A stretch of 10,668 nucleotides of DNA from Vairimorpha apis BRL 01 (taxonomy: Eukaryota; Microsporidia; Nosematidae): positions 1 to 10,668 of the forward strand of contig KE647257.1 of the NCBI GenBank assembly GCA_000447185.1. The letters are read 5' to 3'. The notes beneath the pieces are model-generated. The model searched no databases. It was not told where the DNA came from and was given only the letters and a program-made list of their open reading frames with translations. Positions 1-8,832 of the stretch are shown here, one piece after another (positions within the stretch are counted from its first letter, which is position 1; the number at the start of each line of letters is the position of its first letter). Made by a program: the position numbers and the translations under genes.

Positions 1-189
1 AATTCAAGTATTTTTGATAATGTAACAATAGGTGACAATGTAGTCATAAAAGATAGTATAATAGGATGGAATTGTATAATTAAAAATAATGTCAAAATAA
101 CAAACTTTAGTGTGTTAGGAAATTTTGCTGTAATTAACGAAAATGTCATTTTGCAAAATGCTTTGGTAGAACCTAATAAAATATTGTAA
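1..189 (+). CDS. MPG1: Mannose-1-phosphate guanylyltransferase (GDP-mannose pyrophosphorylase), C-terminal end only
   Basis: Frame 1 is open from the first base to the TAA at 187-189 and gives the last 62 residues of a protein whose start lies outside the window. Seen: hexapeptide-repeat texture (isoleucine/valine every few residues with N/G turns), including DNVTIGDNVVIKDSIIGWN and, further on, FSVLGNFAVINEN. This lines up with the C-terminal left-handed beta-helix of eukaryotic GDP-mannose pyrophosphorylase, where a similar 'S.I.GWN' stretch and a 'VLG' turn occur shortly before the end. Known of the family: the enzyme makes GDP-mannose from mannose-1-phosphate and GTP in the cytosol. In microsporidia, which lack most N-glycosylation, GDP-mannose would serve O-mannosylation and similar uses (inference). 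The protein ends soon after VEPNKIL, without the short tail that follows the equivalent 'PHKSI' region in yeast. Other hexapeptide nucleotidyltransferases (for example eIF2B gamma/epsilon) are the alternative, but the IIGWN stretch favours GDP-mannose pyrophosphorylase. Confidence 0.8.
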   Translation, partial: NSSIFDNVTIGDNVVIKDSIIGWNCIIKNNVKITNFSVLGNFAVINENVILQNALVEPNKIL

Positions 190-2429
190 TTCAAAAAAAA
201 ATTATTTAAATCAACGTATTTATATGTATGTAATAGTTTTTTTTAAATGATATTTATAAATTTTCAAAAAACAATTTTATGTTATTATAAAATTTAATAA
301 CAGTTATAATTTGTTTTTATCTGATTGTAATTAAAAATATTTCGATAAAATATTGTTTTAATGAAATTTTTGATTTACTAAATATATTTATTGTGATATA
401 TATTTAAGTTCATTTTTTATATTTTTTAATTAATAAATTATATTTTTTGGTTTTAGTGTATATCGTTACGATTAAATAATTTTGCATTAAATTATGTAAA
501 ATCACAAAAAAAAAGATTTTTAATTAAAAATTATATTTATATTAATTTATATTTTTTAAAATATGATATATTAATATTAGAGTTAAAAAATTAGAATCTT
601 ATCTTATTTTAACATAATTAACATTGATTAAAAGAATTATACAAATAAAATATTTTTTAATATAAATTTTTTATAAAAAAACAATGAATTTATGATTAAA
701 CAGATAAAACGAAATACAATTACAATAAATAACATATTGATTTATTATACAATTATATTTTAAAGTTTTGTGCTATTAAAAATGTTTAATTTTTAATATA
801 GATTAAATTTTTAAAATTGTTGCACAATTTTATATTATAATGTATAGAAAAGAACAAATATTAAAAGAAACTCTATATATTCGTTAAATTAAAACATTTT
901 TTTAATAATTTTATTATATTTATTAATTAAAAAAAATGTTAAATTTATTTATGTTATTAGAATTAATATATAATATAAATAAAACCATAAAAAATGTTAA
1001 TTTTAAAAATTGACCTACATCTTTAATTTATATAAGTATAAAAATATCAATCAAGTTAGTTTTCCGTGTTAAAAATTTTAAAATTTTAATTTTATAAATT
1101 TACAAATACAAATAAACATTATTACAAAGATTTATATAAACTCAACCTTAAATTCTATTAAAATTTGTTTTAATATATATATTAATTTTTTACTAATTTT
1201 TTGATAAATTCAAATTAAATAATTTTTTTTGGTAGTTTAATTATTAATGTTTTTGATCAACAATAATTTTGAAGATCATTAAAATTTAAATAAAAAAATG
1301 CTAATAAAATATTAAACAGCAAAAAGTATAAAAAGTTTAATTTAAAAATATTTAGTTTCAAATATAAATTAAAATTGAATAGTTAAATAAAATAAAAATA
1401 ATGTAATATTAAAAATAATGTTTATATTTTTTTCAATAAAAGTTAAATTTAGATTTCAAAATGACTTCAAAAAAAATAAAAATTATAGTTAATGATATAT
1501 GTAATATTTTTAAAATTCTAATATTTATTGAAATTATCATCATTATTCATTTTCTTTTATAAGTATTTTGTTTTATCTGTTATTTTAAAAAAACGCAAAG
1601 CTATATTTATTTTAATTTTTAATTAAAGAATTTAAGAAACATTGTAAATATTTTGTATTAAAATTTATATAGTTTAAATAATTGAAATTTTTATTACAAT
1701 ATTTTTAATTTACTACATTATAAAATAAATTGTTTAAAAATATTTTTTTAACTTGAACAAGTTAAATATGAAAATCATTTGTTAATATCAAATTTTAAAA
1801 CAAAAAAATTATTTAGCGTGAAAAAAATTTTAAATTTTTTTTAAAGATATAAGTATCTTATATATAAATTATTGTTGTTAAACAAATACATTTTTTATGA
1901 TTTTTAAAATAATTAAAATATATATTTAATTTATTTATATTTTTATTAGCAGATATAAAATGAACACTACACCAAAGAATATAAATTTTAAATTTATTAA
2001 ATCTTCTGCAAGAATATGTTTTTTTGATAAATTTTTATACTATTTAGACATATGTGTAGTTAACATTTAATTAAATATTAGTAAGCCAAAAATTTAATTA
2101 TTACAAATTTACATTTCAATTATTTTTTATTTTATATTTGTTGATATATATTATAAACTTATTTTAAATAATAAAAGCATAAAGTTTTATGGTTTTATTA
2201 TTAATTTGTACAAAAATATAATAGTTTTAAAATTAAAAAAATTATATTTAAAATTTAAAAATATTTTTTTATATGCAAAGACATATTTTTAATTTATATA
2301 TTATTTTATATATATTTATATTTTACTTGAGTTTAAAATTGTATAGGCTCCAGAAAATTTTGTTTTAAAATAATAGTTTTATTAAAACAAACATGTTTTA
2401 AATTTATTTTATGTATAAAATGTAAACAT
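190..2429. other. 2.2-kb AT-rich intergenic desert
   Basis: No gene could be recognised on either strand. The stretch is almost entirely A/T with poly-A and poly-T runs, has no CCC or GGG triplet (the local mark of gene starts), and shows no tRNA-like or rRNA-like segment. The longest notable + strand reading is a 36-codon ORF at 1960-2070, which is about what chance gives in this composition and has no CCC motif. It is probably non-coding spacer between the GDP-mannose pyrophosphorylase and SAC1 genes. Confidence 0.7.
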
Positions 2430-2443
2430 CCCTTATAAATATT
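2430..2443 (+). promoter_or_regulatory. CCC start motif of SAC1
   Basis: CCC at 2430-2432 is followed by an 11-base A/T spacer and the ATG at 2444. In microsporidia a CCC-type motif just upstream of the start marks transcription initiation, giving very short 5' leaders. It is the only CCC or GGG triplet in the preceding 2.2 kb, which supports ATG 2444 as the true start. Confidence 0.7.
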
Positions 2444-3842
2444 ATGTATAATTTAGAAATTATTAATAAACAGCTCTATGTGAATAATATTAAATTATTA
2501 GATGTAAATTATAATGATATTACACTTGCTTGTTATGGTTTTTATGGCATTATAGATTTAAAATCTTTTCGTTATTTGATTGTAATCACTAAAGTTAAAA
2601 AACATGAACAAATTTTTAATAAAGATGTTTTTGAAATTGAATCATGTCATATAATACCACTTATAGATTCAAAGAATGTTTTATTTTTAAAAGAAATAAA
2701 TAAGTTTTTTCGAATGCCAGGAATGTATTATAGCAATTTTTCGCTTTATAAAAATCTACAAAGTAAATATAAAGATTTAAATACAGATTTTATGTTTAAT
2801 TATTTACCTTATAATAATGCACTTAATTATAATTTGGAACCTTATCTTGTTAAATGCATCCAAGGTTATTATAAATCAATTCAAATTGAAAAATTAAAAA
2901 TATGTTTAATTTCACGAAGATCGTGGAAAAGATGTGGTACAAGATTTTTTAGTCGAGGATTAAATAATGATGGATATCCTTCAAATTTTGTTGAAACTGA
3001 ACAAATTTTATTTAACAAAAATCAATATTTTTCATTTTTACAAATAAGAGGTTCAATTCCTTTAATTTGGTCACATTTCATTGAGTTAAAATATGCTCCT
3101 AATATAATTTCTAAAATTGATAATATATTTGAAAGTTCACATATTATATTAAAAAAAAATATTCTAATATTTTGTATTTAAATCTCATAAAAAATGAAGG
3201 TTATGAAGGAAAATTAAACATTTTTTTCAAAAAAAATATTATAAACAAAGAGCACATAAATATAGATTTTCATAAATCTGATATTTTGAAAAATAAAAAG
3301 AAAAAGAAAATTTTTTACAATTAATTAATAAATATATTAAAAATTTTACAATTAGAACAAATTGCATAGATTGTTTAGATAGAACAAACTATGTACAGTT
3401 TCTAATAGGAAAAAATTATATGAAATTAATACTGCCTAAAAAATTTGTTACATTTGATAAAGATATTAACATAATCTTAAAAAAATTGTGGTACGAAAAT
3501 GGAAATAATTTGTCTATACAATATGCAGGTACGCCTGCTATAAAATCAGATATTATATTAACAGGAAGAATTACTTTTATAGGATTATTAAATGATCTTA
3601 TAAATTCAATTAAACGATATTTTATTAATAGATATAGTGATGGAAAAAAACAAAGTGTATATAATATTTTAACAGGTGCTAATTTTCAATTAGTAAAAAA
3701 ACAAAAACTGAGTAAATGGAACTATATTATTTTAGAATTATTAATGAAATATTGTGTAAATATTCAAACGTTATTTATCTTGTTAGTATATTTAATTTAT
3801 ATTTTAATGATTATAAATTTAGATATTCCTATTATTCTATAA
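2444..3842 (+). CDS. SAC1: Sac1-like phosphoinositide phosphatase, interrupted by two frameshifts
   Basis: The Sac1 family removes phosphate from PI4P and related lipids at the ER/Golgi membrane. The reading is split. Frame A runs from ATG 2444 to about 3151 and contains the SAC-domain stretches MYYSNFSLYKNLQ (about residues 94-106), SRRSWKRCGTRFFSRG (157-172), NFVETEQIL (181-189) and FSFLQIRGSIPLIW (196-209). After the A9 run at 3151-3159 the protein continues one base back (about 3160-3300, with NLIKNEGYEGKL and IDFH). In the A-rich tract 3295-3310 it steps back one base again, into the frame holding the catalytic Cys-X5-Arg-Thr loop RTNCIDCLDRTN (C at 3363, R at 3381). Next come YAGTPAIKSD and the 'TGR..F.GLLNDLINSIKRYF' stretch. 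A hydrophobic segment near the end fits a Sac1 membrane anchor. All catalytic residues are intact. At about 465-483 residues it is shorter than the roughly 620 of yeast Sac1. A third shift near 3790-3810 may move the true stop to 3890-3892. The start is fixed by the CCC motif. Confidence 0.9.
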
Positions 3843-4501
3843 AAATTCAATATTTATTTATAGTTATAATATTTATATCTGCATTTTTTTAAATTAAAAA
3901 GCGAAAAAATTTTAATAATAGAATTGTTTTTTGTTGTATTGTTCTTTAACAAAAATATATAGATTTTATTAAAAAATGGTTTTTTATTTATATCATTAAA
4001 ATTGAATTTTTACTAATAACAAAATAAATTAATTTATAATATTTGCTTTTATTTCTTATTCAAAAATTACCACACTACATAATTGTTTTTTAAATTTTAT
4101 CGTTTTATTTAATTAATATTAATAATAAGCAACTCCTAAAATAGTATCAAACGGACGACATAAAAAATTTTAATAAACAATTAGCACATAAAAATTCAAT
4201 ATTTTGAATATAAACACTATCGTGTACTTACAAGATTTTTAATATAAAACATCTTAAGTTTTGCAATTCTTTTATGATATTATCACTTTTTTAAAGTTGT
4301 AGGCTTTTTATTTAAAATATAAATTTAAAGACAAAATTTAGCTAAGAGATAAAAAATTAATTAAAATTAAAATTTAGTTATTCTTGTAAATTTATTAAAC
4401 TTCCATGAAAATAAAGTATTTTAATTTTTGTAACTAAATCTACATATTATACTTAATTTTATGGTTAAAAATCTATGTTATACTTCAAGTACTAAGAATT
4501 A

Positions 4502-4549
4502 TTAAAAAATAAATGATAAAACATTATAAACAATGTCTTTACTTATCAT
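4502..4549 (-). pseudogene. Possible truncated minus-strand gene start behind a CCCC motif
   Basis: On the minus strand, CCCC (plus positions 4555-4558) is followed by AAATT and an ATG at 4549. This is nearly the same layout as the PP1 start (CCC-TAAATT-ATG). The ORF is only 15 residues, MISKDIVYNVLSFIF, then TAA at 4504-4502. The peptide vaguely recalls an F-box start ('LP.DI...ILSF'), but it is far too short to assign. Downstream minus-strand frames stay broken: keeping the reading open would need several further indels in under 200 bases. Either this is the remnant of a gene that kept its start signal, or it is chance. The function is unknown. Confidence 0.2.
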
Positions 4550-4996
4550 AATTTGGGGTTAGAATTATTCATATATATAACATACAAAAAATTTAAATTG
4601 AATAATTTTTAAAAATATACAACAAGACATTTCTTCAAAATTTTTTAATTATGTATAATTACATATCTAAGATAATTTAATAATTATTCTTTTAACATAA
4701 ATTTATTAAAATGGAAAATACTACAAAAATTTTAATTATTTATATTATAATTTTAAAAAATAATTTGATTTTTTGTCCTTAATCAATTATAATAAATAAA
4801 ATTTAAAAAACATCAATTATTGATTTAAATATATAGTTTAAAAAAGTTAAGACACTGTTTTGTATAATTTATTTTATGAAAAATGCAAATATTCTGTTTT
4901 ACAAAAAAATAAATTAAAATATAATGTTAATATATAACATAAAATATTTAATAATGTATAATAGTTATATATTATTATTGTAAAGATTAGACATAG

Positions 4997-5442
4997 ACAA
5001 ATGTTAATATTCATAAAAATTTTCAAATTATAAATCTTAAACCTTCTGTTATTTTTGCAATGTTTAAATCCCTACAAATTTCAGTAGGTTAGTTCTTTAA
5101 AGTTATTTTTAAAAATTCAAATTGGGAGTATGTTTGTGTCGGTTGTCTATATTTAGTTCCTTTTTTTGTTTATAAAGATTGTTGTGATGTTTTCTTACAT
5201 TATAACACATATATTAATCAGTTTTGTATCTATTTACAGCTCAAAGTAATGATTATAAAATAATATTTACACATTTCTTAATTTCTACATCAACGATTAA
5301 TACTTTTTCTTTTATATTAAATATAAATAAATCAAACATATTGTATTAAATTTTAATACACGATTGTATTCGGCTATCTACTATAATTTCAACTCACTTA
5401 TTTAAAACACATTCTGTAATAAGGATTTTTTTATTTTTATAA
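4997..5442 (+). pseudogene. Possible decayed coding region, faintly transposase-like
   Basis: From 4997 to 5263 one + strand frame is interrupted only by TAG at 5090-5092. It includes FKNSNWEYVCVGCLYLV with a W-X3-C-X2-C arrangement. After the A4 run at 5257-5260, a reading one base back stays open to 5442 except for TAA at 5347-5349, and includes LISTSTINTFSFIL. A tryptophan before a Cys-X2-Cys, followed about 50-60 residues later by an 'S.STIN.F' helix, recalls the zinc ribbon and helix-turn-helix of ISXO2/Merlin-type transposases, which are common in microsporidia. No DDE catalytic region is visible and the first Cys pair of a ribbon is missing. The patch is visibly less A/T-rich than its surroundings. 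Minus-strand readings here also look partly open, so the strand is uncertain. There is no ATG with a nearby CCC giving a sensible start. Treat this as a candidate relic only. Confidence 0.22.
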
Positions 5443-5634
5443 TTAATTAAATTCATAATTAAGACAAATTTAAAAAAGAAAAAATATTAAAATTACTTAA
5501 ATTTTTTCATGAAGTTGTATGCTAACATTCTATTCACTATGTGTTTATTTTATTATAATTTATACATGGAACATCTTAAAATTATTTAATTTTTTTAAAA
5601 ATATATTCTTACAATGAGAAATTAAAATATAAAA

Positions 5635-5639
5635 CCCTT
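5635..5639 (+). promoter_or_regulatory. CCC start motif of eIF2A
   Basis: CCC at 5635-5637 sits two bases before the ATG at 5640, the tightest spacing in the window. It is the microsporidian CCC-type initiation signal and supports this ATG. A transcript starting near the motif would be nearly leaderless (inference). Confidence 0.7.
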
Positions 5640-7004
5640 ATGCCAATTTTATCACATTCAAAATCCGGTTTAATTATTGATGTTTTTGGAGACAGAAAAG
5701 AAATTTTAAATGTTGAACATTTTGTTTTAAAAAATAATATTTTGCTTTACAGTATAAACAAAACGATTTATAAATATGATTTACTTAATAACACGGTTTT
5801 ATTGTCTGAAAATTTTGACTTTGATATATATGAGCTAAAAATTTCTAATAATGGTTCATTTGTTGTTTTATTAAAAAATGGGAATTTATTTTTATTTATA
5901 AATAATAAATTATGCAATGAATTTAAAAAAGTATCTGCATTTGAACTTAGTGATTTTTTATTAGCTTATGAAAATGATACGAGTTTTATTTTATACGATT
6001 TGATAAATCATTCTATAATTTATAAAACATTATATTGGTATAAAAGTTTTGATGTACTAAACGATTTTTGTTTAATTACAACAGATAAATGTAATAAAGA
6101 TCAAAATTATAAAATCTTAAAAATAGATAAATCAGGAGAGCAAATTATTTATACTTTCAAATCATTAGTTGAAACAAAATGTAAATATTATAAAAATTAT
6201 ATTTTATTTAATGTGGCTACTTCTTATGTAAAAAATAGTTACTATGCCTCAACCATTCTTTTTTATTTGATATGGAAAAAAATACTTTCGACCGCGTTGG
6301 AAAAATTAATAATATTCAAGATTTTACATTTTTAAAAAATGGTTTTTGTGTTATATATGGAAACCAACCTACAGATGTAATTATTTACAATTTTAAATTA
6401 GAAATTATAAATAAATTTCCAAAAGGAATTAGGAATAGGATTTATTTTAATGAATACGAGAGTTATGTAGCAATGGCTGGATTTGATCAGTTGGCAGGGG
6501 ATATTGAACTTTGGGAAGTTAATACTAAAAAAAATTAAATCTAATAAATGAACTTGGAGCAAATAGAATTGAATGGGAGAAAAATGGAAGTTATTTTTAT
6601 GTTAGTACGTTTAAATTATTGAAAGATGATAATAGAATTGTTAAATATGATTATTATGGGAATAAAATTCAAGAAGAAAAATATGAAGTTCTTCATGATT
6701 CAATTGTTTATGGAAAAATTGATAAATTTTTAAAATTAAATGAAGAAAATAAAATAAAAAACAATCTAGTAATATTTATGTTCCTTCTTGTTTAAAAAAT
6801 AATTCAAGACCAAAAATAAATGATCATATAAATAAAGATAAACCAAAAAAAATTAAAGAAACAAAAGAAGAACTAGAAAAAAACTTAAGTAAAATTTTAG
6901 AATTGAAAAATAGAATTAAAAATAAGGAGAAATTAACTACTGAAGAAATGAATCTTATTCTTAACGAAGATAAGATAAAAAATGAAATTGATAAAAGAAG
7001 TTAA
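5640..7004 (+). CDS. EIF2A: Eukaryotic translation initiation factor 2A (eIF2A), interrupted by three frameshifts
   Basis: eIF2A is a cytosolic beta-propeller (WD-like) protein that binds the 40S ribosome and can deliver initiator tRNA independently of eIF2; it is not the eIF2-alpha subunit. The N-terminal part (5640 to about 6260) reads as weak propeller blades. At the T6 run 6259-6264 the reading steps back one base and continues with FDMEKNTFDRVGKI, then GFCVIYGNQPTDVIIYNFK, GIRNRIYF and MAGFDQLAGDIELWEV. These are the most conserved eIF2A blades ('YG..P....IYN', 'G.RN', 'AGF.NL.G..E.W'). At the A8 run 6527-6534 it steps back again into LINELGANRIEWEKNGSYF. At the A6 run 6756-6761 a third step leads to NIYVPSCLKNN, matching the family's 'YVPPALR' motif, and then a lysine/glutamate-rich C-terminal helix (KIKETKEELEKNLSKILELK) ending at TAA 7002-7004. 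The joined length is about 455 residues. The PP1 gene starts 147 bases on. eIF3b is a distant alternative. Confidence 0.88.
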
Positions 7005-7142
7005 TTGTTATCATAAATTTTTTTTTTACAATAATAAAAAAAATCGTATTTTAAAATTTTTATTATTTTGCATATTATTTATAAATTTAAATTATTTTAT
7101 TTGAAATTTTATTATAAAAAAAATTCTTAATAATTTTAACAA

Positions 7143-7151
7143 CCCTAAATT
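7143..7151 (+). promoter_or_regulatory. CCC start motif of PP1
   Basis: CCC at 7143-7145, a six-base spacer TAAATT, then ATG at 7152. It lies in the 147-base gap after the eIF2A stop, so the phosphatase very likely has its own transcription start rather than sharing the eIF2A message. Confidence 0.7.
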
Positions 7152-8067
7152 ATGACCATTGATGTAGATAATATCATAGAAAAACTTTTAAGTGTTCAAA
7201 ATAATAAATCAGGAAGATCAGTAAATCTTAAAGAAAACGAAATTTATTATTTGTGCAAGAATACACAAGAAATTATAAAAGAACAGCCTACTTTGCTCGA
7301 ATTAAGTGCTCCGATAAAAATATGTGGTGACACTCATGGTCAATACTACGATTTACTTAAATTGTTTCAATTTGCTGGTTTTCCACCAAAATGCAATTAT
7401 TTGTTCTTGGGTGATTATGTTGATCGGGGAAAACAATCTTTAGAAACAATTTGTCTTTTAATGGCATACAAAATTAAATATCCTGAAAATGTGTTTTTGC
7501 TTAGAGGTAATCACGAATGCGCTTCTATAAATAGAATTACGGTTTTTATGATGAATGCAAAAGAAGATATGATATACACCTATGGAAAGTTTTTACTGAA
7601 TGTTTTAATTATTTACCTATAGCAGCCTTGATAGATTCAAAAATATTGTGTATGCACGGTGGAATTTCACCGGATTTAAAAAATTAGATCAAATTAGAAA
7701 TATTGTAAGACCTACTGACATACCAGATCAAGGATTACTTTGTGACTTGTTGTGGTCAGATCCCGAACCTTCTATATCAGGATGGGGATATAATGATAGA
7801 GGAGTTTCTGTTACATTTGGTGCTGACGTTGTTGAAGATTTTTTAGAAAATCAAAATTTGGATTTGATATGTCGTGGACATCAAGTTGTTGAAGATGGAT
7901 ATGAGTTTTTTGCATCAAAATCACTTGTTACTATTTTTAGTGCACCAAATTATTGTGGAGAATTTGATAATTGCGGAGCTATAATGAATGTAAACAAAGA
8001 TCTGGTTTGTTCATTTCGTATTTTAAAACCTACTGAAACAGATGAAGCAAATATAAATCATAATTAA
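7152..8067 (+). CDS. GLC7: Serine/threonine protein phosphatase PP1 catalytic subunit, interrupted by two frameshifts
   Basis: PP1 is the metallo-phosphatase that removes phosphate from Ser/Thr in cell-cycle, glycogen and other targets, guided by regulatory subunits. Seen in the first frame: GDTHGQ (about residues 59-64), GDYVDRG (87-93) and [12 protein letters not shown] (118-129), which hold most metal ligands and catalytic residues. After ATT at 7536-7538 one base is missing (a TT where TTT is expected). The reading one base back gives the expected [17 protein letters not shown] and [21 protein letters not shown] second missing base at the A6/TT junction 7678-7685 leads to [54 protein letters not shown] and [11 protein letters not shown]. 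The last two motifs mark PP1 rather than PP2A. The joined length is about 305 residues, normal for PP1, with TAA at 8065-8067. Small oddities are Thr for Ile in GDxHG and Gly for Ala in CRxHQ. Confidence 0.95.
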
Positions 8068-8821
8068 TTGTAATTAAAAATTAAATATAATTTTTAAAAA
8101 TGATTGATGTAAAACTAAAATAGCTATTATAAAGTTACAAAAAAGCTTTTGAGTGATTCAAGAATCAAACTTAATTATTTCATAAAAATATAAAAAAATC
8201 TTATTTATACTTTTATAATATTATTACTAATATTTTGTAAATTTTATTTTTCTTGTTTACTTTAAGTATATTAATTAGGTTTAAAAAATTAACACATCAA
8301 ATATTAATATTCAGTAAACAAATATGTGTTATTAAACTATATAATTAAAATTAAGAAAAAAAATATAATAATATTTTTTAAGGAATTTTAAAAAAAATGT
8401 ATTATATAAAATTAGACACAAAGTTTTAATTTTATAGTCTATATCAATCAATACAAAATAAAAATAAAGATCTATTTAATGCTTTAAAAAATAAAAAGTT
8501 TAGAATGATACTGAAAAGATTTTATAATTTCAAAATTTTTCATTATGATTTTTTAAATTAAATATTTTTAGTTAAACATAACATTTTATTTACTAAAAAA
8601 AATATATGTCTTTGACTTCGAATACATAATTTAAATTTTTTTTTAATATTAAATGAAGATATTCGAATAATATTGGTAAAATTATAATAAATGAATTAAA
8701 TTTGTTGTAATTATAAAAAATTTATTAAATATTAAAAAACAAAACTTATCGTTTTTATATTTATTTAAACTTTTATTTATCTTATAGTTTAATTTTTATA
8801 ATGCATTTTTTTGTATTTAAA
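8068..8821. other. AT-rich intergenic region between PP1 and AIR1
   Basis: These 754 bases have no CCC or GGG triplet and no recognisable gene or RNA. Only a small inverted repeat was noticed, TGATTC-AA-GAATCA at 8154-8167, 87 bases past the PP1 stop. It is too short to call a terminator. Probably spacer. Confidence 0.65.
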
Positions 8822-8832
8822 CCCATATTCAT
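8822..8832 (+). promoter_or_regulatory. CCC start motif of the AIR1-like gene
   Basis: CCC at 8822-8824, an eight-base spacer, then ATG at 8833. It is the only CCC or GGG in the preceding 750-base gap. It identifies ATG 8833 as the start even though that frame closes after 15 codons, which shows that a frameshift separates the start from the zinc-knuckle body. Confidence 0.65.

Larger units (their letters stand above)
3893..5634. other. 1.7-kb intergenic region with possible gene relics
   Basis: No intact gene is recognised. Most is A/T desert, but two patches stand out: 4502-4558, a minus-strand CCCC motif with a 15-residue ORF, and 4997-5442, a less A/T-biased patch with long broken + strand readings (listed separately). 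The patch around 4130-4320 also has slightly mixed composition but gave no continuous reading in the frames inspected. No tRNA, snRNA or SRP-RNA landmark was seen. Confidence 0.55.

Noticed and set aside
1960..2070. 36-codon + strand ORF in the first desert
   Set aside because: There is no CCC motif and no recognisable family, and its length is expected by chance in a 2.2-kb A/T-rich stretch read in six frames.
5124..5167. Possible tRNA or Pol III gene ending in a T7 run at 5161
   Set aside because: No acceptor-stem pairing, no B-box-like T-loop and no cloverleaf could be drawn. The T-run is ordinary in this composition.
5640..6538. Two independent small genes instead of one eIF2A
   Set aside because: The second ORF starts inside the first without its own CCC motif, and the joined protein follows the eIF2A order of blades and C-terminal helix.
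3151..7685. Programmed minus-one ribosomal frameshifting
   Set aside because: Only the SAC1 A9 site fits a classic slippery heptamer. The PP1 sites and most eIF2A sites do not, no clear downstream stem-loop or pseudoknot was seen, and three shifts in one housekeeping gene would be without precedent.
8154..8167. Inverted repeat TGATTC-AA-GAATCA as a terminator
   Set aside because: Stem of six pairs with a two-base loop, no adjacent T-run of note, and a nuclear eukaryotic genome that does not use such terminators. Likely chance.
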